Shown: piece by piece, positions 34,893-46,194 of the stretch | Layout of the letters: each line of letters begins with the position of its first letter | Numbering within the stretch: position 1 is the first letter of the stretch | Assembly: GCF_000220065.1 (NCBI RefSeq) | Contig: NZ_AFQU01000001.1 | Coordinates: 1,756,001-1,820,000 of the forward strand | Direction of reading: 5' to 3' | Length of the DNA stretch: 64,000 nucleotides | DNA from: Streptococcus sp. oral taxon 056 str. F0418 | Lineage (GTDB): Bacteria; Bacillota; Bacilli; Lactobacillales; Streptococcaceae | Position numbers and translations under genes: made by a program | The notes under the pieces: generated by a model | The model's input: only the letters and a program-made list of their open reading frames with translations | Told to the model about the DNA's origin: nothing | The model's database searches: none

Positions 34893-35639
34893 ATGAGAAA
34901 AGCTACAGCCCTTTTCCAATCCTGGTCTAAAAATATGGTTCGCTATGGCTTGTCTACTGGTTTAGGGAGGCTCTATTCTAATCAAGTGGAGACAGCTGCT
35001 CTCTACCAATTAGGAAACTTTCTTTTTCCAGCTGGTCAAGCAGATCGGGATTTATGGCAGGATTATACTAGTCAGTATGGCCTGGCTGAAAAGATTATCA
35101 TTTCTGAGGATTTCAGCTGGCGAGAATTTTTAGACAGTCAGAGTGAGCTACAACCATTTACTCGCTATGCTTTTTCAGACAAGATAGACTTTGATGCAGA
35201 GGCTTTGGAGAAATGGCAGAGCAATTTACCGGCTGGTTTTCAGCTTTGTCCGATTGAGGAGGATAGCTACTTAGCTCTAGCTGAGGAGGTCTGGTCTCAG
35301 GATTTGCAGGGGGACTTTGTTGATTTTGCTCATTTTCAAGTAGCTGGTGGCTTTGGCTTTGTGCTCTACTTAGAAGAGGAAGTCGCCGCAGCAGTATCAA
35401 CAGGTTTAGTCTATGAAAAGGCGATTGAGATTGAAATTGCTACTAAGCCGGTCTACCAAAGAAAGGGGTTGGCTAAGCTCTTAGGCGCTCAGATGATTTT
35501 AGAGGCGCAAAAACGATCACTTATTCCTCTCTGGGATGCGCATAATGTAGCTTCTATGAAGGTCGCAGAAAGCCTAGGTTACCGATTTCTAGGTGCCTAT
35601 CCGGCTTATGAATTAAAAGAAACTTTTTGGAAAGGATAA
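34893..35639 (+). CDS. GNAT family acetyltransferase
   Basis: 248 residues from ATG at 34893 (AGGAAG 6 bp before; ATG 34878 would add five residues). The C-terminal half is a GNAT domain: IEIATKPVYQRKGLAKLLGAQMIL is the acetyl-CoA loop and WDAHNVASMKVAESLGYRF the end of the fold. The N-terminal ~110 residues match the GNAT proteins with an extra domain of unknown role. Five bp before the ASCH gene. Confidence 0.82.
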   Translation: MRKATALFQSWSKNMVRYGLSTGLGRLYSNQVETAALYQLGNFLFPAGQADRDLWQDYTSQYGLAEKIIISEDFSWREFLDSQSELQPFTRYAFSDKIDFDAEALEKWQSNLPAGFQLCPIEEDSYLALAEEVWSQDLQGDFVDFAHFQVAGGFGFVLYLEEEVAAAVSTGLVYEKAIEIEIATKPVYQRKGLAKLLGAQMILEAQKRSLIPLWDAHNVASMKVAESLGYRFLGAYPAYELKETFWKG

Positions 35640-35643
35640 GAAT

Positions 35644-36087
35644 ATGACGCCGAAAGAAATGTGGATGGCCTACAAGAAAATCAATCCAGAAATTAGCGAT
35701 GAGTTTGACGCTTGGGCATTTGGGGTATCGGCAGATGACTTGGCTAACTTAGTAGTACGTGGTGAGAAGACAGCTACTGCTTCAGCTTATGAACTCTACA
35801 AGCTTGAAAATGAGCCTCTGCCACAGGCTGGAAGTTTTGATGTCATTTTAGACAGTCAGGATAGGGCAGTTTGTATTATCGAAATCACGAAAGTCTCTGT
35901 ATTGCCTTTTAACCAGGTATCGTCAGACCATGCCTTCAAGGAAGGAGAAGGAGATAAATCCTTGTCCTACTGGAAGCGAGTCCATCAGGAGTTTTTTACG
36001 AAATGTTTGGCAGAAGCTGGTTTGGAATTTTCCTCTGAGACTGGTGTTGTTTTAGAAGAGTTTCGCAAGGTCTATCCACTGGATTGA
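35644..36087 (+). CDS. ASCH domain protein
   Basis: 147 residues. VVRGEKTATASAYELY near residues 38-53 and the following strand FDVILDSQDRAVCIIEITKV are hallmarks of the ASCH fold, a PUA-like domain thought to bind RNA or modified nucleosides; one E. coli member is an N4-acetylcytidine amidohydrolase. Exact role not readable. A terminator follows at 36092. Confidence 0.85.
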   Translation: MTPKEMWMAYKKINPEISDEFDAWAFGVSADDLANLVVRGEKTATASAYELYKLENEPLPQAGSFDVILDSQDRAVCIIEITKVSVLPFNQVSSDHAFKEGEGDKSLSYWKRVHQEFFTKCLAEAGLEFSSETGVVLEEFRKVYPLD

Positions 36088-36091
36088 TGAG

Positions 36092-36117
36092 AGTCTATCA
36101 TATTTGATAGACTTTTT
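36092..36117 (+). terminator. Terminator after the ASCH gene
   Basis: AGTCTATCA-TAT-TTGATAGACT followed by TTTTT. Confidence 0.85.
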
Positions 36118-36125
36118 ATAATTTC

Positions 36126-36154
36126 TTGACAAACTTTAATAAAAATATTACTAT
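36126..36154 (+). promoter_or_regulatory. Promoter of the PadR-GNAT pair
   Basis: TTGACA (36126-36131), 17 bp, TACTAT (36149-36154); GGAGG site before ATG 36184. Confidence 0.65.
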
Positions 36155-36183
36155 TAGGTATATAAAGGTGACGGAGGTAACCA

Positions 36184-36810
36184 ATGGACAAGCTTATTTT
36201 AGGTCTGCTTATGATAAAACATTTCACAGTTTATGAGATTCGCCAGATCATTCGCCAGAATTTCACTAGTATCTGTAGTGATAGTCTGGGCAGTATTCAG
36301 GCCGCTTTGAAAAAACTATCTCAGCAGGAAGCGGTGACTTTTTCAGAGTATGTTGAAAAAGGAAAAATGAAAAAAGAATTCTCTCTTACACCCGTTGGAC
36401 GGCAGTTGCTTTTGGACTGGCTTAAAACTCCTATTGATATGGGCAAAACCAAAAATATGGATTTGGGGAAATTTCTATTTATGGGCTATCTTCCGCGGAA
36501 GCTACAACTGGATATGCTGGATTTAACCATTAAGGGTCTTGAGAAAGAACTCCGACAGTTGCAGGATATCAAAAACTCCATTCGACTTGCAGAGGAAGAA
36601 GCTGAGATTCAGATTTACTTGGAGCAAAATAGTCACTTAGTTGCCGGACTTTTGGAAGCAAGCCAAGCTAGTAATTTGGCAGAAAGTATTTCTCAGGTTG
36701 CTTATTTTGAGCTCAAGACCTTGGAATTTGGGATTGATTCCGCACGCTTCCAGTTAGATTGGTTTAAGAAGTTGCGTCAGCAACTAGCTGAAGAAAATAA
36801 GGAGGTTTAG
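36184..36810 (+). CDS. PadR family regulator (long form)
   Basis: 208 residues. N-terminal winged helix (LILGLLMIKHFTVYEIRQII ... SLGSIQAALKKLSQQEAV) and a helical C-terminal domain of ~110 residues, as in the PadR/Vir group with a dimerising tail. Ligand unknown. One base separates its stop from the next GNAT gene, which is its probable target or partner. Confidence 0.85.
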   Translation: MDKLILGLLMIKHFTVYEIRQIIRQNFTSICSDSLGSIQAALKKLSQQEAVTFSEYVEKGKMKKEFSLTPVGRQLLLDWLKTPIDMGKTKNMDLGKFLFMGYLPRKLQLDMLDLTIKGLEKELRQLQDIKNSIRLAEEEAEIQIYLEQNSHLVAGLLEASQASNLAESISQVAYFELKTLEFGIDSARFQLDWFKKLRQQLAEENKEV

Positions 36811-36811
36811 T

Positions 36812-37393
36812 ATGGTAACCATCAGAAAAGCGGTTGAAGCTGATCGACCAGCAGTTGCAAACAGTATTATCACTGCCTTTGACAATGATTTCTCTGCTTT
36901 CATTAAGCAATTCGGCCGAGAATTTGTACTTAACTTTATGGAGCAAGTTCTGCAAATGAAGTACTTTTACGTTGCTGAGCAAGCTGATCATATCATTGGT
37001 ATCTTAGCCATTTCAGATGCGAATGGCCGAGCCACCAAGTTGGATCGACAGCAGTTGACTAAGAGTTTTGGTCGGTTCAAAACCTTTCTGCTTGGCCTAG
37101 GTTTCAGTGATTTTGAAAAGCTAATCAAAATCCCTGCGACTACTGGCTATATTGAGTATGTGGCGGTTGATGCTAGTCAGCGAGGTCAGGGATTGGCTCA
37201 GAAAATGCTAAAAGAAAGTATGAGGATAGCTGGTTTTAAAGACTATGTTCTGGATGTTAAGGATAGTAATGAAGTTGCCATCCGCTGCTATCAAAAGCTG
37301 GGTTTCCGAGAATTCACCAGAAAGAAGAAACCTTTTCTTAATCCTCTAAAAGATTTCAAAGAATTTATCTGGATGGAACGATTAGCCGATTGA
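36812..37393 (+). CDS. GNAT family acetyltransferase
   Basis: 193 residues. Acetyl-CoA loop EYVAVDASQRGQGLAQKML around residues 110-130, followed by LDVKDSNEVAIRCYQKLGF, both standard for GNATs. Transcribed with the PadR gene just before. The remaining 340 bp to glmU hold only a palindrome at 37526 and the glmU promoter. Confidence 0.88.
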   Translation: MVTIRKAVEADRPAVANSIITAFDNDFSAFIKQFGREFVLNFMEQVLQMKYFYVAEQADHIIGILAISDANGRATKLDRQQLTKSFGRFKTFLLGLGFSDFEKLIKIPATTGYIEYVAVDASQRGQGLAQKMLKESMRIAGFKDYVLDVKDSNEVAIRCYQKLGFREFTRKKKPFLNPLKDFKEFIWMERLAD

Positions 37394-37525
37394 TCTTATC
37401 GTGAGATAGACTGTTTGGTTGGTTACAATATTGATTAGGAGTAGACAAGAAGCTCCTTTTGATAATTTAAGTCCATCTCACGTGTGTTTCAGCTCTTTTG
37501 AAAAGAAAAACTATTTTTTATATTG

Positions 37526-37575
37526 TACTGCACCTCAAAAGTTAGACACAAAAAATCTAACATTTGGGGTGTAGT
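37526..37575. repeat. Palindromic element resembling IS3-type ends
   Basis: ACTGCACCTCAAA.AGTTAGA faces TCTAAC.ATTTGGGGTGTAGT around a short A-rich loop. The arms look like the terminal repeats of IS3/IS150-type elements in streptococci (CTGCACCCCAAAAGTTAGAC), so this may be a remnant with the inside deleted, or a MITE. A related but different palindrome is at 54671. Confidence 0.6.
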
Positions 37576-37710
37576 TCATTCATATCTATACTGATTTTTT
37601 TAAAAGCCTGATTATTCTTAGGGAAAATTTGGTGAAGTCAAAGAATAGGCAACCTAGATGTCTTATTTTTAATTTTTAAAAAAATCTCTTTAGTGGTATA
37701 ATAATAGTGA

Positions 37711-39114
<1,404 letters not shown>

Positions 39115-39122
39115 ATTGTATT

Positions 39123-39674
39123 ATGGAATTTGAAGAAAAAACTGTCAAACGGACAGAGATTTACCAAGGACCAATTTTTAAAGTGGTCCAGGATCAGGTA
39201 GAGCTACCAGAAGGAAAAGGGCAAGCTCAAAGAGATTTGATTTTTCATAACGGTGCGGTGGCTGTGATTGCCATCACTCCGGAAAAGAAGATGATTTTAG
39301 TTAAACAGTATCGTAAGGCAGTTGAAACGACTTCTTATGAGATTCCAGCGGGTAAGCTTGAAGCTGGTGAACATGCAGATCCCAAAGCAGCTGCCCTGCG
39401 AGAATTAGAAGAAGAGACAGGCTACACCGGTCAGCTAGAGCTCATCTATGATTTCTACACTGCCATCGGTTTTTGCAATGAGAAAATCAAGCTCTACAAG
39501 GCTAGTAATTTGACGAAAGTCGAAAATCCTCGCCCCCAAGACGAAGATGAGACATTGGAACTGTTTGAGGTCAGTCTAGAGGAGGCACATCAGTTGCTAC
39601 AAACTGGTGATATTTGTGATGCCAAGACCATCATGGCTCTTCAATATTGGGAAATGCAGGAAAATCAAAGATAG
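39123..39674 (+). CDS. NUDIX hydrolase, ADP-ribose pyrophosphatase type
   Basis: 183 residues. The Nudix box GX5EX7REUXEEXGU is met by [12 protein letters not shown]...[10 protein letters not shown] (residues ~75-98). The N-terminal [23 protein letters not shown] and the [10 protein letters not shown] block are typical of the NudF/ADP-ribose pyrophosphatase branch. It would hydrolyse ADP-ribose or similar nucleotide sugars. Stands 8 bp after glmU. Confidence 0.9.
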   Translation: MEFEEKTVKRTEIYQGPIFKVVQDQVELPEGKGQAQRDLIFHNGAVAVIAITPEKKMILVKQYRKAVETTSYEIPAGKLEAGEHADPKAAALRELEEETGYTGQLELIYDFYTAIGFCNEKIKLYKASNLTKVENPRPQDEDETLELFEVSLEEAHQLLQTGDICDAKTIMALQYWEMQENQR

Positions 39675-39685
39675 GGGGAGAACCT

Positions 39686-39994
39686 ATGGGAAGACCTTTG
39701 TTAACTGATGAAATGATTGAGCGGGCAAACCGTGGAGAGATTGTGACAGATATTCCTATTCTGGATGATGAGGAAACCAAGGTGTTGAAAATGGATCGAG
39801 ATAGATTTGGCTATGCTACACCACAATCAGAGTCTAGTCAGGATACCTTGCAAATAGAAGTAGAACGAGAAGTTGTCAAAAGTCGTCGGATTGAAAATCA
39901 AAAACGAGGAGTTTTTCAATCAAAATTGAATAAAATTTTGTTTTGGATTATCTTGCTACTAGTCGCTTTGATTGCAGCCATAATCTGGTTATAA
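39686..39994 (+). CDS. macP: MacP, activator of the cell-wall synthase PBP2a
   Basis: 102 residues from ATG at 39686 (GGGGAG 6 bp before). The N-terminus [18 protein letters not shown] matches what I recall of pneumococcal MacP, a bitopic protein with a cytoplasmic N-terminal tail and one C-terminal span (residues ~83-101 here). MacP binds and activates PBP2a and is regulated by StkP phosphorylation of a Thr in the tail; candidate threonines are at TDEM and [11 protein letters not shown]. The glmU-nudix-macP-mtnN order supports the call. Confidence 0.82.
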   Translation: MGRPLLTDEMIERANRGEIVTDIPILDDEETKVLKMDRDRFGYATPQSESSQDTLQIEVEREVVKSRRIENQKRGVFQSKLNKILFWIILLLVALIAAIIWL

Positions 39995-40043
39995 AAAGAG
40001 GTGGAAAGGCTTGGGCTTTTTCACTTTTTAGAAGGGATAGAAA

Positions 40044-40739
40044 ATGATGAAAATTGGAATAATCGCAGCAATGCCTGAGGAATTAAAGAATTTACTAGAG
40101 CATTTAGAACATCCAGAAAAACACCTACACCTTGGTCATGTTTATCACACTGGCTCCATTGGTCATCATGAAGTGGTGCTAGTGGAGAGTGGAATTGGTA
40201 AGGTTATGTCTGCGATGAGTGTCGCTGTTTTGGTCAATGACTTTAAGGTAACAGCTGTGATCAATACAGGCTCAGCTGGAGCAGTAGCAGAAGGTCTGGC
40301 TGTCGGTGATGTGGTGGTTGCAGACCGTCTAGTATACCATGATGTAGATGTGACGGCCTTTGGCTATGATTATGGTCAGATGGCAAGACAACCCCTCTAT
40401 TTTGAAGCTAGTCGTTATTTGGTATCTGAAATGAAGAAAATTTTGGAAAAGACCAATCAAAAAGCTAGAGTAGGGTTGATTGCGACAGGAGACAGCTTTA
40501 TTGCTGGTCAAGATAAGATTGATCATATCAAGGAACATTTCCCAGATGTCTTAGCTGTTGAGATGGAAGGAGCAGCCATTGCCCAGGCTACTCACTCTAT
40601 TGGCCTGCCCTTTATGGTTATTCGAGCAATGAGCGACACAGCTAGCCATGATGCTAATGTCACTTTTGATGAATTTATTATTGAAGCTGGTAAACGCTCG
40701 GCGGAAACCCTGATTCAGTTTTTAAAAGAGTTAATCTAG
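40044..40739 (+). CDS. mtnN: 5'-methylthioadenosine/S-adenosylhomocysteine nucleosidase
   Basis: 231 residues (230 from the second Met). Cleaves adenine from MTA and SAH, recycling methionine and giving the AI-2 precursor S-ribosylhomocysteine. MKIGIIAAMPEEL at the start, the phosphate/purine region INTGSAGAVAEGL, the substrate-binding VEMEGAAIAQ and the catalytic Asp in IRAMSDTA are all present. AAGGGA lies 6 bp before ATG 40044. Also called pfs. A hairpin terminator follows. Confidence 0.95.
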   Translation: MMKIGIIAAMPEELKNLLEHLEHPEKHLHLGHVYHTGSIGHHEVVLVESGIGKVMSAMSVAVLVNDFKVTAVINTGSAGAVAEGLAVGDVVVADRLVYHDVDVTAFGYDYGQMARQPLYFEASRYLVSEMKKILEKTNQKARVGLIATGDSFIAGQDKIDHIKEHFPDVLAVEMEGAAIAQATHSIGLPFMVIRAMSDTASHDANVTFDEFIIEAGKRSAETLIQFLKELI

Positions 40740-40742
40740 AGT

Positions 40743-40766
40743 AAGATCGACCTAGTCGGTCTTTTT
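40743..40766 (+). terminator. Terminator after mtnN
   Basis: AAGATCGAC-CTA-GTCGGTCTT followed by TTT. Confidence 0.75.
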
Positions 40767-40835
40767 CTATTCTTGCCAAAAAATCCCTTTTGATGGTATA
40801 ATCAAGGAACTGCAATCAATGATAGAGGAGAAAAA

Positions 40836-42380
40836 ATGAGTATCTTAGAAGTAAAAAATCTCAGCCACGGTTTTGGAGACCGGGCTATTTTTGAGGATGT
40901 ATCTTTCCGTTTGCTTAAGGGGGAGCATATCGGACTGGTCGGTGCCAATGGTGAGGGAAAATCGACCTTTATGAGTATTGTAACAGGTAAAATGCTGCCG
41001 GACGAAGGCAAGGTTGAATGGTCTAAGTATGTGACGGCTGGCTATCTGGACCAACATGCTGTATTGGAGCAGGGCCAAACTGCCCGTGATGTCTTGCGCA
41101 CGGCCTTTGACGAGCTTTTCAAGACAGAAAGTCGCATCAACGACATCTATATGAGCATGGCAGAGGATGGAGCGGATGTGGATGCCCTCATGGAAGAGGT
41201 GGGTGAGTTGCAGGATCGTTTGGAGAGTCGAGATTTCTATACTCTAGATGCCAAGATTGACGAGGTCGCACGTGCTCTGGGCGTCATGGACTATGGTATG
41301 GAAAGCGATGTGACTGAGCTATCTGGTGGACAGCGGACCAAAGTTCTCTTGGCAAAGCTTCTTTTAGAAAAACCAGATATCCTGCTCTTGGACGAACCAA
41401 CCAACTATCTAGATGTTGAACACATTGATTGGCTCAAGCGCTATCTACAAAACTATGAAAATGCCTTTGTTCTGATCTCGCATGATATTCCTTTCCTGAA
41501 TGACGTGATCAATATCGTCTATCATGTGGAAAATCAGCAACTGACCCGTTATTCTGGTGATTATTACCAGTTCTTAGAGGTCTATGAGATGAAAAAATCT
41601 CAGCTGGAAGCGGCCTACGAGAGACAACAGAAAGAAATTGCAGATCTCAAAGACTTTGTAGCTCGTAATAAAGCCCGAGTGGCAACTCGTAATATGGCTA
41701 TGTCCCGTCAGAAAAAGCTGGATAAGATGGACATCATTGAGTTGCAAAGTGAAAAGCCAAAGCCTTCCTTTGACTTCAAGTCTGCCCGGACACCTGGCCG
41801 CTTTATCTTCCAAGCTAAGGATTTGCAGATTGGATATGATCGTCCGTTAACTCAACCCCTTAACCTGACTTTTGAGCGCAATCAGAAGGTAGCGATTATC
41901 GGGGCAAATGGGATTGGAAAAACAACCCTGCTCAAGAGTTTGCTAGGGATTATCCCGCCTATCGCAGGTCAAGTCGAGCGCGGGGACTATCTGGAGCTGG
42001 GCTATTTCGAGCAGGAAGTCGAAGGCGGTAATCGTCAGACACCTCTGGAAGCAGTCTGGAACGCTTTTCCGGCCTTTAATCAGGCAGAAGTCCGAGCAGC
42101 TTTGGCCAGATGTGGCTTAACTTCCAAACATATAGAGAGCCAGATCCAGGTCCTTTCAGGTGGAGAGCAGGCCAAGGTTCGCCTTTGCCTCCTTATGAAC
42201 CGAGAAAATAATGTTTTGGTACTAGACGAGCCGACCAATCACCTAGATGTAGATGCCAAGGAAGAGCTGAAGCGAGCTTTGAAAGAATACAAGGGTAGCA
42301 TCCTCATGGTCTGCCATGAGCCAGATTTCTATGAAGGTTGGATGGATCAGATTTGGGATTTTAATCAATTGACATCATGA
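40836..42380 (+). CDS. ABC-F family ATPase
   Basis: 514 residues with two ABC domains and no membrane spans. Domain 1: Walker A GANGEGKST, signature LSGGQRTKVLLAKLL, Walker B ILLLDEPTNYLD. Domain 2: GANGIGKTT, LSGGEQAKVRLCLL, VLVLDEPTNHLD. The charged inter-domain linker (~235-310, KKSQLEAAYERQQKEIADL) is the part that enters the ribosomal E site in ABC-F translation factors. The group is close to YkpA/YbiT-like housekeeping members rather than a clear resistance type. In pneumococcus I recall this gene next to slrA; here the pilus locus lies between them. Confidence 0.9.
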   Translation: MSILEVKNLSHGFGDRAIFEDVSFRLLKGEHIGLVGANGEGKSTFMSIVTGKMLPDEGKVEWSKYVTAGYLDQHAVLEQGQTARDVLRTAFDELFKTESRINDIYMSMAEDGADVDALMEEVGELQDRLESRDFYTLDAKIDEVARALGVMDYGMESDVTELSGGQRTKVLLAKLLLEKPDILLLDEPTNYLDVEHIDWLKRYLQNYENAFVLISHDIPFLNDVINIVYHVENQQLTRYSGDYYQFLEVYEMKKSQLEAAYERQQKEIADLKDFVARNKARVATRNMAMSRQKKLDKMDIIELQSEKPKPSFDFKSARTPGRFIFQAKDLQIGYDRPLTQPLNLTFERNQKVAIIGANGIGKTTLLKSLLGIIPPIAGQVERGDYLELGYFEQEVEGGNRQTPLEAVWNAFPAFNQAEVRAALARCGLTSKHIESQIQVLSGGEQAKVRLCLLMNRENNVLVLDEPTNHLDVDAKEELKRALKEYKGSILMVCHEPDFYEGWMDQIWDFNQLTS

Positions 42381-42432
42381 TGTTTTTTGTCTAATTTTTG
42401 CTAAAACATAAGAACTTATACAAGCAAACACC

Positions 42433-42460
42433 TTGACAAATAAGAAAAAAATGATAATTT
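42433..42460 (+). promoter_or_regulatory. Possible promoter of the pilus locus
   Basis: TTGACA (42433-42438), 16 bp, TAATTT (42455-42460), about 45 bp before the first start codon. Confidence 0.45.
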
Positions 42461-42503
42461 TGTTAAATAGCAGTACTTTGCAATTTAAGAAATGAGAATG
42501 ATA

Positions 42504-44562
42504 ATGAAAGAAAAAGTGATCAAATTTTTTAAGTCATTTTTTGCTGGACTAACTTTCCTTTTTTAGTTTTTCTTCTCCTACAGCTTATGCAGTTACAGAA
42601 CTAACTGAAAATACCGATTTATCAGCGCTAAATCTCTATCAGTTCACATTGACACAGGCTAATATGGAAGTATTAAGCCAGAGTGGAGTTGTTGAGCGGG
42701 ATTATATTCCGGCTAGTGGAAGTTGGGCAGAAAGTACAGTATTCTCCTTAAGGGTAGATAAGAGTCAGAGCAGGCAAACCATAGATGCTCCTATTAAACT
42801 AAGGTTTAATAATGCAGGTGTTGTCAATGGTAAGGTCGTGGATGTTTATGTGACTTTTAACAGTATAGATGCCTATCGAGTTCAGCAAAATGCAGATTAT
42901 TACAATCCCAATAAAACAGTTGTCCCATTCTTGACAATAGATGAAAACTGGGGAACAAAGTCTATTCAGATAATGGACTATATCTGGGCACCGCACCCAA
43001 ACATCACAAAAGATATGTATGGAAGTTTTGCTTTAGATGCCAATGTAACAGCAGAACTAAAATACCAAGATGGTACACCGACAGATCTCAAAATGGTAAT
43101 GTTGCCGTCAGATATTGATGTGGCTCTCAATGCTTTAGGACGGGAAGAAACATTTTCAATTTTTGACAATGATACGGCGTCAAGTAAGATTATAAAAAAT
43201 CCTTCCTATGCGCTAACAAAAACAGTAACTGGAAATAAGACGACCTGGCATCCGACTAAAGAAACTGCTGGTTCTTGGAATGAACATAATATTTCTGGAT
43301 TTGCGGTTCGTTCTGAGACCAACGCGATGCATTTTGAGTCTACGACAACGGCAGTCAGTGGAAGTCTTTTTGGATTTTATGCAGAGACTCCTAAGTCTCC
43401 AGTGAAACAAGTTTCGACGGATAAGGTACCTTCATTAGCTGGTCAAGCAGTTGATTATACGGCTAAATATACAATGCCAACTCCCGGTAAAGATATTATT
43501 GGTTCTGTATCATCAATGCAGATGATTGAAACATTTGATGATCGTCTGGATTTTCAAAGCTTGAGTGTTCGCTTTGATGGTCGAACCTTATCAGAAGGTG
43601 GCGACTATTCTGTGTCTCGTAATGGTCAGAAAGTGACGGTTACTATAGCTTCTAAGTATTTGACTGCTAGCAATGCTGGCAAAGAATATATAATTACTTA
43701 TAAAACGAAGACAAATAGTAAGATTGTACAAAATAGAGCTGTAATTGAAAATCAAGTCACTCATTCAGTAGATAATATTTTACTTCCGTCAAATAAAGTT
43801 ACAACAAATGTTTTATTTAAGAAGACGCATCAGTTTATAAGTGGAACACCAAATAAAAACTTGCCAACTGAAGTATTGAACTTACTTCCTCAAGAGCAAA
43901 ATGGATTGGAAAATGGTACAAGAGTTACTCCAGAGTCGCCAAAAGGCAATAAGACAAAGGTCAGTGTGGCAGATGGAAATTGGACTTTCCAAAGTTACGA
44001 TAAATCATCTGAAACAATCCAAGACAAAGATGCTCATTTTATTGGAATGTGGACATTCGAAGAATATGAAGCACCAGTGAAAGAAGTATTTAACAGCGAT
44101 GGTATCAATATCGATAATCAAGAAGTTAAGCCTGGGGATGAGTTAACTTATAAGATTACCTATAAAAATACAACTGATAGCAATAAACAAGTTACGATCA
44201 CGGATGTCATTCCAAATTATACTGAATACGTTAGAAATTCATCCAGCCATTCAATCGTTCAGAATAAGAGATGGCTTAAATGGACAGTAACTGTTCCAAA
44301 GGATAAAACAGTCACAATCCAATTCAAAGTTAAAGTCGATAGTAAAGTAGATGGTCAAGAGCTAAATAATACAGCAACTGTTACATTTGGTAGCACTGCT
44401 TTAAGTACCAACACTACAAAAAATAAAACCCCTTTTAAAAAGTATGTCCTACCAGAAACGGGTGGACAGGGGACGATTTATTATCTATTCGGAGGTGCTG
44501 TTTTGACAACTATTTCAGCTCTTTGGTTGATTCGCCGTTTTAAACAAACGATGACTTCATAA
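42504..44562 (+). pseudogene. Ancillary/tip pilin, frameshifted in the signal peptide
   Basis: Wall-anchored pilus protein of ~680 residues. A start at 42504 gives a signal-peptide beginning (MKEKVIKFFKSFFAGLTFLF) that stops at TAG 42564, just after a T6 run. One T fewer would continue into SFSSPTAYA|VTEL and the long open frame to 44562. That frame has a fimbrial N-terminal region, a DUF11/isopeptide-like domain (NQEVKPGDELTYKITYKN, VTITDVIPNYTEYV) and an LPETGG anchor with membrane span and basic tail. As it stands secretion is lost, unless T-run slippage restores it. The first internal Met is at 42649. Confidence 0.8.
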
Positions 44563-44671
44563 AATAGAGACCATTTAAAGGCGGTGATGATAGAGCGTTG
44601 TGATGAGACAAGCTTTCCTGTTTAAGGAAGGATAATTATAATTATTTCGTAAAAAATTAAAGGAGAATAAA

Positions 44672-46126
44672 ATGAAAAAAATAAAACTTATGTTAACAGC
44701 CTTGCTGGCTTTGTTAATGACTTTTACAGGTATGCCAGTAGCCTCTGCGGCAACAACATATACCTTGAGCCTAACTGGTACAACAACTGGCCATACATAC
44801 GAAGCCTATCAAATCTTCTCAGGGGATTTGAGTGGCGATACGCTTTCAAATATTCAATGGGGTTCAGGTGTTGATGCAACAGCAGCAACAGCGGCTCTTG
44901 GCGAAGCTGCGACTAAAGCAGAAGCTTTAAATGGTAAATCTAATGATGCTGCGGATGCAAAAGCCTTTGCTCAAGCAGTTTCAGCTTATCTTAAATCAAC
45001 ACCAACAAAAACAGTTCAAAGTGCATCTGGAACTACAACCTTTACTGGTTTGGAAGCTGGTTACTACTTGATTAAAGATAAGACTGCTTCACTTGCAGGA
45101 AAAGAAGGCGAATCTTATACTCGTTTCATCTTGCAAGTTGTAAAAGACACAACCGCTACTGTAAAAGCAAGCGTGCCAACTTTTGTCAAAGAAGTAAAAG
45201 ATAATGCAACTGGCAATTACACATCTGCAACAGACTATTCAATTGGCGATAACGTACCTTTCCAACTCACAGCGACTCTTCCAAGCAACTATGATGCCTA
45301 TTCTGAATATGAATTGACTTTTAACGATACTTTATCTTCAGGTTTGACATACAATAATGATGCTAGAGTATTTCTTGTGAATGGTGGCTCAGAAGTAAAC
45401 GTATCATCTGCTTTTTCAGTTTCAATTACTGGAAATAAAGTAGTTGTAAGAGCGGCTAACTTAAAAGCAACTCTACCAAGTGCAACTGCTTCAAGTAAAC
45501 TTGTGGTTCGCTATACAGCTAAATTAAATGATACAGCAGCGACAGGTACAGTAGGAAACCACAATACTGCTAGCATTACTTATTCAAATAATCCTAATAC
45601 AACAGGTGGTAAGACAACAGGTGAAACTCCAAAGAGCAAAGCTACTGTCTTCACCTATGAATTAGTAGTAGATAAGGTAAATGAATCTCAGGCACCGCTA
45701 CAAGGTGCAGGCTTCACTCTTTTCAAAAAGGTGAACGGAAGCTACACTGAAGTGAAAAAATTCACTGCTGGTACTGCAACGAAATTTACTTTCAGAGGTT
45801 TAGAAGCTGGCGATTACAAACTTGTGGAAAGCACTACACCAGCTGGCTACAATACCATGGCTGATATCGAATTTACCGTTTCTTCAACGATCAATACAGC
45901 AGGCGCAAATCCTACTTTGACAGCTTTATCTGCGACATCAGCAAAAGCTACATTTACAACAACCCTATCTAGTGGAACGATTGCAACTAAGATTATCAAT
46001 AAAAAAGGATCTCTCTTGCCAAATACTGGTGGTATTGGAACAACTATCCTCTACATCATTGGTTCTTTCCTTGTTTTGGGAGCAATTGTCTTATTGTTTG
46101 CTCGTAAGAGAGTAAATACAAAATAA
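44672..46126 (+). CDS. Major pilin (sortase-assembled backbone subunit)
   Basis: 484 residues, intact. Signal peptide ~1-28 (MKKIKLMLTALLALLMTFTG ... ASA|A). The body has Ig-like CnaA/CnaB domains that normally form internal isopeptide bonds. A pilin E-box is visible as YKLVESTTPAGYN near 390. The anchor is LPNTGG (449-454) plus a membrane span and RKRVNTK. A lysine in VPTFVKEVKD is a candidate for the intermolecular bond. RBS AAAGGAG. Codon use is Thr/Ala-rich. Between the ancillary pilin and the class C sortase that should polymerise it. Confidence 0.9.
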   Translation: MKKIKLMLTALLALLMTFTGMPVASAATTYTLSLTGTTTGHTYEAYQIFSGDLSGDTLSNIQWGSGVDATAATAALGEAATKAEALNGKSNDAADAKAFAQAVSAYLKSTPTKTVQSASGTTTFTGLEAGYYLIKDKTASLAGKEGESYTRFILQVVKDTTATVKASVPTFVKEVKDNATGNYTSATDYSIGDNVPFQLTATLPSNYDAYSEYELTFNDTLSSGLTYNNDARVFLVNGGSEVNVSSAFSVSITGNKVVVRAANLKATLPSATASSKLVVRYTAKLNDTAATGTVGNHNTASITYSNNPNTTGGKTTGETPKSKATVFTYELVVDKVNESQAPLQGAGFTLFKKVNGSYTEVKKFTAGTATKFTFRGLEAGDYKLVESTTPAGYNTMADIEFTVSSTINTAGANPTLTALSATSAKATFTTTLSSGTIATKIINKKGSLLPNTGGIGTTILYIIGSFLVLGAIVLLFARKRVNTK

Positions 46127-46137
46127 GTTCTACTAAA

Positions 46138-46166
46138 AGAAAGAGGTAGATGATGTCTATCTCTTT
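46138..46166 (+). terminator. Attenuator-like hairpin between pilin and sortase
   Basis: AAAGAGGTAGA-TGATG-TCTATCTCTTT then TCC. Partial termination here would give much pilin and little sortase. Confidence 0.6.
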
Positions 46167-46194
46167 TCCTTTATAGTACGATAGCATTCTTTTT

